A stretch of 10,638 bases of DNA, taken from positions 1-10,638 of the forward strand of contig JAFSWV010000189.1 in NCBI GenBank assembly GCA_017444325.1, read 5' to 3'. Shown here one piece after another: positions 1 through 6,964 of this stretch. Both the position numbers and the translations under genes were made by a program. Below the pieces are notes generated by a model, which made no database searches, was not told the DNA's origin, and was given only the letters and a program-made list of their open reading frames with translations. Position 1 is the first letter of the stretch; the number at the start of each line of letters is the position of its first letter. Source of the stretch: a bacterium. Its GTDB lineage: Bacteria; Auribacterota; UBA3054.

Positions 1-8
1 TCCGACCT

Positions 9-974
9 TTACTTTTTAGTGCGGAAAAGGTATTCGATATTGCCGATTATGATTAGCAGAATGGCGAAGGTATGGATGTAAAGCTGCGCCCACATCCTTC
101 TGGTGGCGGGGGCGGGATTTACGCCGACGAGCGCTTCATATTCCGCGGCGCCCCTAAGCCCGGAAAGCAGGCCGCAGAGCTGGCCCGACTGAAGGTAAGG
201 ATAGTAGTCGGAGGCGGAGACGGCGGTCATGCCGCTGGCCACCGGCTTGTTGAATTTCGTTTTGCCGACGTTGATCCACATCTCCGGACCGCCCACGAAG
301 CTTGAGACCGTGACGACCAGGTCGATGTCACTGAAATCTTTTATGCCGCGCATTATTGGCATGGAGGAGGTGTCGCGTCCGGAATAGTCGGTCTCATAAG
401 CCGCCGTGATGGATTCGCCCATCTGCAGATAGACCTGGAAGGCGTTGGGGCGGAAACCGAAGAAAAGATAATCGACGCCGGATTCCCTGAAGGGGTAGGG
501 GGGATCGACCGAGCGGCCGTCCAACGCGGCGTCGCTTATGATCTTCTGGGCCAGGGGCTGGCTCATGACGTCGTAGCCGACGTTGATGAGCAGCTTGGCT
601 CCGCGCCGGAAAGCATGGCGGCAGACAGCCTGCGACATGGGCGTCAATTCCGCTTCGGAGCCTGGGTTGTAGTTGATGTTCAGGAGGACGACGCCGTTGG
701 TGTTTATTTTGGCGCGGGAGATATGCTCTTCCAGGACGGTTATCGCCTTGGGATCGGCTTTCTCGTCACTGAGGAGTTTTTTAAGCTTCTCCTCGTCTTC
801 CCTTATCATGGCGGCGTGCGTCTCGGGCAAATTCTCCAGGGCGTCGTAGAGGCCCCTGGTGGCCGCGGAAGCGTTTATTTTGAGCTTGGCGGTCATAACA
901 AGACCGATCCACACGCTGGCAAAAGTCAGCAGGTAGATTATGACGCGGTAATTGTTACGCCAAAAGGAGAGCAT
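9..974 (-). CDS. Tandem paralog family, copy 4: bitopic membrane protein with central alpha/beta domain
   Basis: Function unknown. The 321-aa product has a basic N-terminus (WRNNYR), one membrane segment at about residues 11-28, a charged Glu/Lys-rich helical stretch at 50-90, a soluble domain at about 93-285 and a second membrane segment at about 300-317 ending in RTKK. By the positive-inside rule both ends are cytoplasmic and the soluble domain is outside. The domain alternates beta-strand-like (GVVLLNINYN, AKLLINVGYD, DYLFFGF) and helical segments, so a Rossmann-like fold is possible but unproven. Family signatures are GFRPNAFQVYLQMGES (173-188), AYETDYSG (192-199), MPIMRGI (205-211) and GLRGAAEYE (272-280). 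It most resembles copy 3 (for example WINV..TKFN and GMTAVS.SDY). I chose the ATG at 974, six bases after the upstream stop; a TTG at 977 is an alternative start. No clear ribosome binding site is seen, so translational coupling is likely. Confidence 0.9.
   Translation of the reverse strand: MLSFWRNNYRVIIYLLTFASVWIGLVMTAKLKINASAATRGLYDALENLPETHAAMIREDEEKLKKLLSDEKADPKAITVLEEHISRAKINTNGVVLLNINYNPGSEAELTPMSQAVCRHAFRRGAKLLINVGYDVMSQPLAQKIISDAALDGRSVDPPYPFRESGVDYLFFGFRPNAFQVYLQMGESITAAYETDYSGRDTSSMPIMRGIKDFSDIDLVVTVSSFVGGPEMWINVGKTKFNKPVASGMTAVSASDYYPYLQSGQLCGLLSGLRGAAEYEALVGVNPAPATRRMWAQLYIHTFAILLIIIGNIEYLFRTKK
418..466 (-). repeat. 49-base exact repeat in paralog copy 4
   Basis: These 49 bases are identical to 2431-2479 in copy 3 and encode the family signature GFRPNAFQVYLQMG. 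The equivalent stretches in copy 2 (3442-3490) and copy 1 (4440-4488) differ at several positions. Exact identity, including silent positions, points to recent sequence exchange or strong codon constraint. Confidence 0.9.
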
Positions 975-980
975 CAAGTA

Positions 981-1994
981 TTAGTTGAGATATTTGAAGA
1001 ACTCGTAAGTTCCCTGGATCCACTCGTCCTGCAGGAAGTTGATTCGGCCGATAAGCAGCGATACGCGGGCCATGATTGTGAAGGCGAACGAGGCGCCGAA
1101 ACCAATCATGAGGTAGGCGATGCCGACCTTGGTGGCTCCGCGGGAAGCAGCGTCCTCTTTCTTAAAGGAGAAAAAGAAGTAGTAGAGGACGGTCAGGGTG
1201 CCGATGACCAGCGAGAGGTTGCCGGCGGTCGCGATCCAGTCGATGCCATTGGGGTTTCTGACCAGCATGGGGATGAAGGAGGCCTGGACCTGCTGCATGA
1301 TCTGGGACTGGAAGGAAAGCGGCGTGCCCATGCCGACGCCGATACCGATGGTGTAAGCCATGGGGAAGCGGGAGAGCCAGGCGTGCTTTGGGAAGAAACG
1401 CGTGATGAACATCAAACCCAGGATAACGGAGAAGAAGATGTAGAGCACCCAGAAGTGGCGGCTCGTCGGCACGGTCTTGTAGGTCGTGAAATACTCGTTG
1501 AGGGCGCCCATGACGGTCGCCTTGTTCACAAGGTTCACTTCGGAGCTGGCGAAAGCGCTCTGCAAGGAGACGGCCACGTCGTTCGTGCTTTGCAGTTTCA
1601 GGGTCTGCTTGTAGAGGGCGCTGTCAAGGACCGCAAAGAAGCGATTGGTGTCGAAAGAGCGGGAAGCTATCTCGTCAGTCAGTTCTTCCGTGGCCGATTC
1701 CGCGGAGAGCGTCTTGGCGTCGGCGATCTTTTCAACGGTTAGCGTGACGGCGTTGGTGACGGTGGCGTAATCCACGTGCAGATTCTGATAGTAGCGGACC
1801 AGGGGCTCCTCGATCTTCGGCTTGATGCCGTTGTAGTAGGTGAAGACAATGGACATACCGAAACTGACGCCGACGAAGACGGCTTCCGTCAGTTTCGAAA
1901 TGAAGGTGTCTTTGATTAGCGAGGAATAAACGCCCAGGGTAAGAAGGGCGGCGATCCACACACCGATGAGGTCAATAAACGTATCAGGACCCAT
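981..1994 (-). CDS. Polytopic membrane protein, unknown function, between paralog copies 3 and 4
   Basis: A 337-aa integral membrane protein that I cannot assign to a named family. Hydrophobic segments lie at about residues 4-25, 35-54, 181-200, 211-230, 257-276 and 290-316. Residues 60-178 form a polar, helix-rich insert with many Thr, Ser and Glu, likely a soluble domain between the second and third membrane segments. Notable stretches are GIGVGMGTPLSFQSQ (217-231) and AYLMIGFGASFAFTIMARVS (293-312), Gly-rich membrane helices with polar and basic residues that could pack in a complex. The start is well supported: AAAGGAG lies four bases before the ATG. It is unrelated in sequence to the flanking paralogs yet sits between copies 3 and 4 in the same operon, suggesting it belongs to the same assembly. 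A transport or scaffold role is possible but not shown. Confidence 0.9.
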   Translation of the reverse strand: MGPDTFIDLIGVWIAALLTLGVYSSLIKDTFISKLTEAVFVGVSFGMSIVFTYYNGIKPKIEEPLVRYYQNLHVDYATVTNAVTLTVEKIADAKTLSAESATEELTDEIASRSFDTNRFFAVLDSALYKQTLKLQSTNDVAVSLQSAFASSEVNLVNKATVMGALNEYFTTYKTVPTSRHFWVLYIFFSVILGLMFITRFFPKHAWLSRFPMAYTIGIGVGMGTPLSFQSQIMQQVQASFIPMLVRNPNGIDWIATAGNLSLVIGTLTVLYYFFFSFKKEDAASRGATKVGIAYLMIGFGASFAFTIMARVSLLIGRINFLQDEWIQGTYEFFKYLN

Positions 1995-1998
1995 ATAT

Positions 1999-2005
1999 CT
2001 CCTTT
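1999..2005 (-). promoter_or_regulatory. Strong ribosome binding site for the 337-aa membrane protein
   Basis: The minus strand reads AAAGGAG, then four bases, then ATG at 1994. It is the best Shine-Dalgarno match in the operon. The gene also follows one of the larger gaps (24 bases), so it probably initiates independently rather than by coupling to paralog copy 3. Confidence 0.75.
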
Positions 2006-2018
2006 AAAGTTTTTTGGG

Positions 2019-3023
2019 CTAAGCAGCCCGTTTTCCTTTTATAAAATATTCTATGTTACCTACGACTATAAGCCCAATGGCGAAGGCGTGGGTGTACAAT
2101 TGCGCCCACATTCTGCGGTTGGCCACAGGAGGCGCGCCCACAGCTGTCTCGTATTCCGCCGCGCCCCTAAGTCCGGTGATGAGGCCTATGAGCTGGCCGG
2201 ACTGGAGGTAGGGGAAGTAGTCGGAGACCGAGACGGCCGTCATGCCGACGACCAAAGGGATATTGAATTTTGTATTTGCGACGTTGATCCAGGATTCCGG
2301 CGTGCCCACATTGCAGGAGTAAGCCGCGATCCCGTCGATGTCGCGAATGTCTTTTATGCCTTTCATGATCGGCATATCCGCCAAGGGCTTTCCGGAATAG
2401 TCCGTTTCGTAAGCGCTAAGGACGCTTTCTCCCATCTGCAGATAGACCTGGAAGGCGTTGGGGCGGAAACCGAAGAAAACGAAGTCGCTGCCGGCCTGCT
2501 TGAAGCCGTAGGGCCTGGGCATGGTCGCTCCGCCCAGCGCGGCGGAGTCCACGATCATCTGCGAAAGCGGCTGGGCCATGACGGTGTAGCCGTTGTTGAT
2601 TAGGACCTTGATGCCGAGGCTGAAGGCGTGCCTTATGGAGGCGTAGGCCATGGGGCCCAATTCCGCGTCAGAGCCTGCGTCGAAGTCGATGCAGACTAAG
2701 AAAACGCCGTTGGAATTGATTTTGAGCCTTTCTAGGTAGGCTTTGGCTTCATCGATCTGGGAGGCAAGTTCCGCCGAGCTCTGAACGCTCTCTTCTTTCT
2801 GAAGTTTGGCCAAAAGTTCTTCCTGCTCCTGGATCTTCTTCCTATGGTTTTCCGGCATCTTTTCGACCAGATCAAGGGCGCCCTGCGTCGCGTCTGAGAC
2901 GGAGAGGTCAAGGGGCTTCTTGTTGATCAAAGCAAGCCAGACGAAGGCGAACGTCAGGATGTAGATGATCGCCCTGTAGCGGTTTTTCCAGAAGGAAGTG
3001 AATCTGGAGAGGAAGAGTTTCAT
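2019..3023 (-). CDS. Tandem paralog family, copy 3: bitopic membrane protein with central alpha/beta domain
   Basis: Function unknown; 334 aa. Layout matches the other copies: basic N-terminus (KNRYR), membrane segment at about residues 18-34, Glu/Gln/Lys-rich probable coiled coil at 60-101, soluble domain at about 105-298, second membrane segment at about 312-328, and a basic tail (KGKRAA). The soluble domain is predicted extracytoplasmic. Signatures are GFRPNAFQVYLQMGES (185-200), AYETDYSG (204-211), MPIMKGI (217-223), and GLRGAAEYE (284-292). The copy departs from the others at VMAQPLSQ (148-155; VMSQPLAQ elsewhere) and SCNVGTPESW (236-245), where copies 1, 2 and 4 have an S.[YF]VG pattern. 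The ATG is three bases after the stop of copy 2; a GAGG lies 12 bases upstream inside the end of copy 2. The stop codon lies within a small GGGCT/AGCCC palindrome. Confidence 0.9.
   Translation of the reverse strand: MKLFLSRFTSFWKNRYRAIIYILTFAFVWLALINKKPLDLSVSDATQGALDLVEKMPENHRKKIQEQEELLAKLQKEESVQSSAELASQIDEAKAYLERLKINSNGVFLVCIDFDAGSDAELGPMAYASIRHAFSLGIKVLINNGYTVMAQPLSQMIVDSAALGGATMPRPYGFKQAGSDFVFFGFRPNAFQVYLQMGESVLSAYETDYSGKPLADMPIMKGIKDIRDIDGIAAYSCNVGTPESWINVANTKFNIPLVVGMTAVSVSDYFPYLQSGQLIGLITGLRGAAEYETAVGAPPVANRRMWAQLYTHAFAIGLIVVGNIEYFIKGKRAA
2431..2479 (-). repeat. 49-base exact repeat in paralog copy 3
   Basis: Identical over all 49 bases to 418-466 in copy 4. The neighbouring sequence on both sides diverges at silent and amino-acid-changing positions, so the identity is local. 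Confidence 0.9.
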
Positions 3024-3026
3024 GCC

Positions 3027-4016
3027 TTAGAGTTTCCTCTTCTTGGTGCTGAAGAAATACTCGATGTTGCCGAGCACTATAAGGAAGATGGCGAAAGCGT
3101 GGGTGTAGAGCTGCGACCACATGCGCTTGCTGCCGATATCCGGGCACTTGAGGGCTGACTCATACTCCGCGGCGCCTCTCAAGCCCGGCAGCAGTCCGCA
3201 GATCTGGCCGGACTGCAGGAAGGGATAATAGTCGGAAGCGCCGATGGCGCCGCCGCCCAAAATGACTTTCTTGCCGAACTTGGCGTTGCCCACTGTGATC
3301 CAGGTCTCGGGCGCGCCGACGTAAGCCGAGACGGTGACCACGCAGTCGATGGCGCGGAAATCCCTGATGTGCTCCATAATGGGCATAGTGGAAAGATCTT
3401 TTCCGGAATAGTCAGTCTCGTAGGCGGAGATGATGGATTCGCCCATCTGCAGGTAGAGCTGGAAGGCGTTGGGGCGGAAACCAAGGAAGACGTAGTCCAC
3501 GCCGGACTCCATGGTCGGATACGGAGGATCGAGACGGCTTCCGTCCTTGGTAGCTTTGTCGATGGTCTGCTGAGCTAAGGGCTGGCTCATGACGTTGCCG
3601 CCGGTGTTGATGAGGACTTTGACGCCCCTGCTGAAGCAGTGGCGGAGAATGGTCGCCACCTGGGGAGTCATCTCGGCGTCGCAGCCCGCGTCGAAGTCGA
3701 AGCAGATAAGGACGACGCCTTTTTCATTGTGCTTAAGGTCCTCGACGATGCCTTTGAGATCGTCTATCTCGGCTTGGGAGGCGTCACCGTCCTGTAATCT
3801 TTGCTCAAGTTTCTGCTCATATTCGCGAAGCGTGCCTTTCCTGATCTCGCCTAAATTCTCGATGGTGTCGTAGGCGCCTCCGGTCGAATCGGCGACGTTG
3901 AGGTTCAGCTTGTTGTTGTTCACAGCGCCCATCCAGACCAGAACGAGAGTCATGATGTAGATGACGGGCCGGTAAACCTTAAGCCATATGGGAGGTATTT
4001 TTTTCAGGAAATTCAT
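3027..4016 (-). CDS. Tandem paralog family, copy 2: bitopic membrane protein with central alpha/beta domain
   Basis: Function unknown; 329 aa from the ATG at 4016. The frame is open 34 codons further upstream, but that would overlap copy 1 by 100 bases and add residues with no match in the other copies; the chosen ATG is two bases after the copy 1 stop and aligns with them. Membrane segments lie at about residues 16-33 and 306-321, with a charged helical region at 55-97 and a soluble, predicted external domain at about 100-292. Signatures are GFRPNAFQLYLQMGES (179-194), AYETDYSG (198-205), MPIM (211-214) and GLRGAAEYE (278-286). It shares HCFSRGVKVLINTGGNVMSQ with copy 1. The 'MPIMRGI' motif of the others is altered here to MPIMEHI. 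The C-terminus KKRKL is basic, hence cytoplasmic. No ribosome binding site is evident, so coupling to copy 1 is likely. Confidence 0.9.
   Translation of the reverse strand: MNFLKKIPPIWLKVYRPVIYIMTLVLVWMGAVNNNKLNLNVADSTGGAYDTIENLGEIRKGTLREYEQKLEQRLQDGDASQAEIDDLKGIVEDLKHNEKGVVLICFDFDAGCDAEMTPQVATILRHCFSRGVKVLINTGGNVMSQPLAQQTIDKATKDGSRLDPPYPTMESGVDYVFLGFRPNAFQLYLQMGESIISAYETDYSGKDLSTMPIMEHIRDFRAIDCVVTVSAYVGAPETWITVGNAKFGKKVILGGGAIGASDYYPFLQSGQICGLLPGLRGAAEYESALKCPDIGSKRMWSQLYTHAFAIFLIVLGNIEYFFSTKKRKL
3579..3611 (-). repeat. 33-base exact repeat in paralog copy 2
   Basis: Identical to 4580-4612 in copy 1. It encodes INTGGNVMSQP. Copies 3 and 4 differ here (INNGYTVMAQP and INVGYDVMSQP), so this identity is specific to the copy 1/copy 2 pair. 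Confidence 0.88.
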
Positions 4017-4018
4017 TG

Positions 4019-5047
4019 TTAGGAAACTTTGCGGTGTTTGAAACCTTTGAAGAAAAATTCCAGATTGCCGATGATTATCAGCAATATGGCGAAAGTGTGA
4101 GTGTACAATTGCGCCCACATGCGGCCGGTGGCCCTGGGCGGGGAGCCGCAGGCGCCCTCGTATTCCGCGGCGCCGCGAAGGCCCGGCAGCATGCCGCAGA
4201 TCTGCTTGGACTGTATGTAAGGATAATAGTCCGAGGCGGAGATGGCGACCTGGCCCAAAGCCACGGGCTTGCCGAATTTCGTATTGCCGACGGTGATCCA
4301 GGTCTCCGGGGAACCGACGTAGCCGGAGATGGAGAAGACCATGTCGATGTCGCTGAAATTCCTGATGCCGCGCATAATGGGCAAAAGCGTCAGGTCGTGC
4401 CCGGCGTAGTCCGTCTCATAGGCGGTCAGGATGTTTTCGCCCATCTGAAGATAGAGCTGGAAGGCGTTGGGGCGGAAGCCGAAGAAAACGTAATCCGTTC
4501 CGTCTTCCATGAAGCCGTATTTGTTCTTCTTCATGAGGGCGCCTTCGGTCGCGGAAGCGCTGATGATGTTCTGCGCCAGGGGCTGGCTCATGACGTTGCC
4601 GCCGGTGTTGATCAAGACCTTGACGCCCCTAGAGAAGCAGTGTCTGATGAAGGCGTGGGCCATGGGGCCCAGTTCCGCTTCCGTACTTGGGTCGAAGTCG
4701 ATGCAGACGAGGACGACGCCTTTGGGGTTCATTTGCAGCCTTGAGATCTTGTCTCTTATGGCGGCGATCTCTTTCTGGAGATCCGGCCCGCTGTTTTCCT
4801 TCGCTTCCTCAAGCTTTTCCGCCAGCAGCGCCTGCTGCTTTTCGATATCCTGAGCTCTCAATTCGGGAAGCTTCTCCAGGGTATCGAAAACGCCCTGGGT
4901 GGCGTCGGAAACGGAAAGTGACAAGGGAAGCCTGGTCAGAGTGCCGCCCACCACGCACGCAAGCGTCAAGAGGTAGATGAGCGGACGGTAATGCCTCTGC
5001 CAGAAATTCTGCTTCGGGCCGTAAATATTAGGGCTTCCTGGAGCCAT
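4019..5047 (-). CDS. Tandem paralog family, copy 1: bitopic membrane protein with central alpha/beta domain
   Basis: Function unknown; 342 aa, the longest and first-transcribed of four paralogs. The basic N-terminal segment (KQNFWQRHYR, 12-21) leads into a membrane segment at about 22-37. Residues 62-105 are rich in Glu, Gln, Lys, Ala and Leu, a probable coiled coil. The soluble domain covers about 108-305, and a second membrane segment at about 315-333 ends in FKHRKVS. Both ends are predicted cytoplasmic and the domain external. Signatures are GFRPNAFQLYLQMGEN (190-205), AYETDYAG (209-216), LPIMRGI (222-228), SDYYPYIQS (272-280) and GLRGAAEYE (289-297). I recognise no catalytic motif. The ATG lies three bases after the upstream stop, and a GGGAGG lies about 13 bases upstream. 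Conserved Asp, Glu, Asn and Tyr residues in the signatures could form a ligand or protein-binding surface, which is inference only. Confidence 0.9.
   Translation of the reverse strand: MAPGSPNIYGPKQNFWQRHYRPLIYLLTLACVVGGTLTRLPLSLSVSDATQGVFDTLEKLPELRAQDIEKQQALLAEKLEEAKENSGPDLQKEIAAIRDKISRLQMNPKGVVLVCIDFDPSTEAELGPMAHAFIRHCFSRGVKVLINTGGNVMSQPLAQNIISASATEGALMKKNKYGFMEDGTDYVFFGFRPNAFQLYLQMGENILTAYETDYAGHDLTLLPIMRGIRNFSDIDMVFSISGYVGSPETWITVGNTKFGKPVALGQVAISASDYYPYIQSKQICGMLPGLRGAAEYEGACGSPPRATGRMWAQLYTHTFAILLIIIGNLEFFFKGFKHRKVS
4580..4612 (-). repeat. 33-base exact repeat in paralog copy 1
   Basis: The partner of 3579-3611 in copy 2, identical over 33 bases. It marks copies 1 and 2 as a close pair in this part of the domain. 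Confidence 0.88.
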
Positions 5048-5050
5048 AAA

Positions 5051-6031
5051 TTAACCGCGGCCTCCCATGTAGGGTTTCTCGATACCGGAGAGGATCTTGA
5101 TACTGGTGGCCAGAGATCCCAGCTGTACGCCGATCAGAATGCCTCTCTTGGCGGCGTTGTTGGGATAGTTCAATATGATGGACTTCATGGCCTCGAAGTC
5201 AACGTTTGCGGGAGTGTAGTACCAGATGACGCCGATAAGCGCCGCTGAGGCCGAGAGTATGCCGCAGGTGATGAAGTTGCGGGAGAAGAACTGCTTCATG
5301 GCGGCGTAGAGGATGTAGAGGATGAGGCTCATGTAAACGATCAATTGAGCGTGCCCCATGATCCATTTGCCGATAAGCGGGATTTCTTCTATCGGCACCT
5401 GGCCTATAAGAATAATAATCGACGATATCAAGAGCAGGCTCGCCTCCCAGGACTTCGCGCGCATGGCGCGGTACGTCGCCGTGATCATGTAGAAAGCCAA
5501 AAGCGAGAAGGTCGTGGCGCCCATGGGCATGATGACGTAATTATAAAAGAACATGAAGAGGGGGACCTTCCTGACCGTGATCTCTTCGCCTTTCATTTCC
5601 GGCGCGTCCGCGGTGGCGGCGGCCACGAGGTTCGTTTTGTAGGTCTCGTCCTTGTAGCCGAAGAGCGTGTGGGTGATGAGGGTGTGGTCCTGGTTCTTTC
5701 TATTGTCGTAATTGTATTTGTCAAGAGGCTTGCTCACGACGGAGGGGCCGACGTTCTGGCTGATGATGCCGGTCAGGGCCACGATGGCAGTAAAACTAAG
5801 CGTGATCACGCTGTAGCCCCAGCCGGGGGAGCGGCGGGCGATCCTGTTGCCGTGGTTGTGGACCAGACTGGCCAAGCCGATGAAGAGGCCGAAGACGCCG
5901 ACGACGATGGTCGAGTTCGTCACCCATTCCATCATGGTTTTGTAAAGCATGGTGTTTTCCGGCAGGAAGAAGTGCAGCATCATTATGACGCCGCAAACAC
6001 CGCAGATGATAGGGGGAAGATAATTGCGCAT
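5051..6031 (-). CDS. Polytopic membrane protein, unknown function
   Basis: A 326-aa integral membrane protein not assigned to a named family. Hydrophobic segments lie at about residues 5-23, 38-57, 73-92, 160-186, 197-212, 222-243 and 252-271, with a further weakly hydrophobic Gly-rich stretch at 296-314. A polar loop of about 65 residues (93-157) separates the third and fourth segments. The C-terminal part NNAAKRGILIGVQLGS...IEKPY is the stretch I would expect to be most conserved, because it combines a basic patch with a Gly-rich helix. The gene sits between the DUF6754-like gene and the paralog array, so it is probably a membrane core component of the same assembly. A GAGGA, which overlaps the preceding stop region, lies 11 bases before the ATG. 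Nothing in the sequence identifies a transported substrate. Confidence 0.9.
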   Translation of the reverse strand: MRNYLPPIICGVCGVIMMLHFFLPENTMLYKTMMEWVTNSTIVVGVFGLFIGLASLVHNHGNRIARRSPGWGYSVITLSFTAIVALTGIISQNVGPSVVSKPLDKYNYDNRKNQDHTLITHTLFGYKDETYKTNLVAAATADAPEMKGEEITVRKVPLFMFFYNYVIMPMGATTFSLLAFYMITATYRAMRAKSWEASLLLISSIIILIGQVPIEEIPLIGKWIMGHAQLIVYMSLILYILYAAMKQFFSRNFITCGILSASAALIGVIWYYTPANVDFEAMKSIILNYPNNAAKRGILIGVQLGSLATSIKILSGIEKPYMGGRG

Positions 6032-6047
6032 AGTCTATCGGTTCCTC

Positions 6048-6923
6048 TTATTTGAAAGCTTTCAAGTCGAAAATTTTGTTCATGAAGTCGGAGAGCCCGT
6101 AAACGAAACCGTCTTTCAGAAGCAAGGCGGAAACGACGGTTGCCAGAATAATGGCCACGATCATGATCAGGATGATGACGAGCTTCGCGATGTCCTGGCC
6201 CTTCAGGCTGCCCAAGAGCAGGGGCTCCCTGGAAACGTAGGCGCCGGCCGCGAAGAGCTCTTCGCCGATCAGCGTGTAGTCGCAGGCCACGATGAAGAAG
6301 GGGATCTGGCTGATGGCGGCGGTGCCGGCGATCTGGATGGCGCCCGTACTTGCGCCCGCTTCAGCGATGATCAGACTTTCAGCCGCGTAGTTGCCGAGGA
6401 GGAAGTTGGCCGCCGGTTTCTCGCGGACCATGATGCCGGATACCGCGGAAGCGTAGGCGAACTGGTTGTCCGAAAGATAGTAGACGCAGTCTTCCTTGTA
6501 GTTCTCGGGACGCCCGGCTCTCGTGTAGGCCTGCTTCACCAGCTCCTGCTCGATGGTCATGACGATCGGGTTGATGCAGGGGACCTTGAGGTCGGTGTCG
6601 TAGTGGGCGATCTGCTCGGCCACGTTGCCAAGAATGTTCATGGCCGCGATGGTCTGCATGTCGGATTCGCCGCCGATACCGGAGATGTAAAGAATGGGTC
6701 GGCCGATCTCGGTGGCGCGGCCCAGGGCTTCCTCAATGGATTCCAAGCCGGGGATGCGCCTGACGAAGAGGTAGGCGCCGCTCTTGGCGCGGCGGATGAA
6801 GTAAACGATCAGAGAACCGAAGATGATGATCCCGATCAAAGCGTTGAGCTTGTTGAGATCAAACCAGTTCTCGTTGACGTACTGGAGCCATAGGGGCAGG
6901 CTTTTGATTGTGAAAAGTTCCAT
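6048..6923 (-). CDS. DUF6754-like membrane protein
   Basis: A 291-aa protein that I recognise, from memory, as resembling the DUF6754 family of unknown function. One membrane segment lies at about residues 26-43, followed by a basic YFIRRAKSG stretch, and a second at about 246-269. The positive residues after the first segment place the intervening domain (about 45-245) in the cytoplasm, opposite to the prediction for the four paralogs downstream. Characteristic stretches are RRIPGLESIEEALGRATEIG (55-74), GRPILYISGIG (74-84), TLIGEELFAAGAYVSREPLL (217-236) and GSLKGQDIAK (238-247). The domain is Ala/Gly-rich with alternating strands and helices and no catalytic motif that I know. An AGGA five bases before the ATG supports the start. 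It could anchor or signal between the cytoplasmic ATPase and the membrane proteins; this role is inferred from the gene order. Confidence 0.85.
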   Translation of the reverse strand: MELFTIKSLPLWLQYVNENWFDLNKLNALIGIIIFGSLIVYFIRRAKSGAYLFVRRIPGLESIEEALGRATEIGRPILYISGIGGESDMQTIAAMNILGNVAEQIAHYDTDLKVPCINPIVMTIEQELVKQAYTRAGRPENYKEDCVYYLSDNQFAYASAVSGIMVREKPAANFLLGNYAAESLIIAEAGASTGAIQIAGTAAISQIPFFIVACDYTLIGEELFAAGAYVSREPLLLGSLKGQDIAKLVIILIMIVAIILATVVSALLLKDGFVYGLSDFMNKIFDLKAFK

Positions 6924-6928
6924 GTTTA

Positions 6929-6932
6929 TCCT
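6929..6932 (-). promoter_or_regulatory. Ribosome binding site for the DUF6754-like gene
   Basis: The minus strand reads AGGA five bases before the ATG at 6923. The 41-base gap that contains it is the largest inside the operon, and it is AT-rich. I see no terminator or convincing promoter in it. Confidence 0.55.
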
Positions 6933-6964
6933 GATATTTGATTTTCCGATTTAAGAGCTGATTC

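Noticed and set aside
615..1742. Long plus-strand open frame of 375 codons opposite paralog copy 4 and the 337-aa gene
   Set aside because: It lies antisense to two genes with clear membrane-protein and paralog structure; its product is rich in Asp, Gly, His and Val without a recognisable domain, typical of a shadow frame in GC-biased coding DNA.
2011..2040. GGGCT/AGCCC hairpin followed by T-rich sequence on the plus strand
   Set aside because: It looks like a weak terminator only in the plus direction, where no gene is expected; on the operon strand the hairpin is followed by A residues, so it should not stop operon transcription. The stem is only five base pairs.
4017..4118. Upstream extension of paralog copy 2 by 34 codons
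   Set aside because: It would overlap the end of copy 1 by 100 bases and adds residues not found at the start of the other copies; the ATG at 4016 aligns with them.
9..5047. Repeated blocks considered as a mobile element or CRISPR-like array
   Set aside because: The repeats are about 1 kb coding paralogs with conserved frames. There is no transposase, terminal inverted repeat or short regularly spaced repeat.
6024..6893. Plus-strand open frame of 289 codons opposite the DUF6754-like gene
   Set aside because: Same reasoning: antisense to a recognisable gene, with Asp/Gly/Val-rich composition and no family-like motif.
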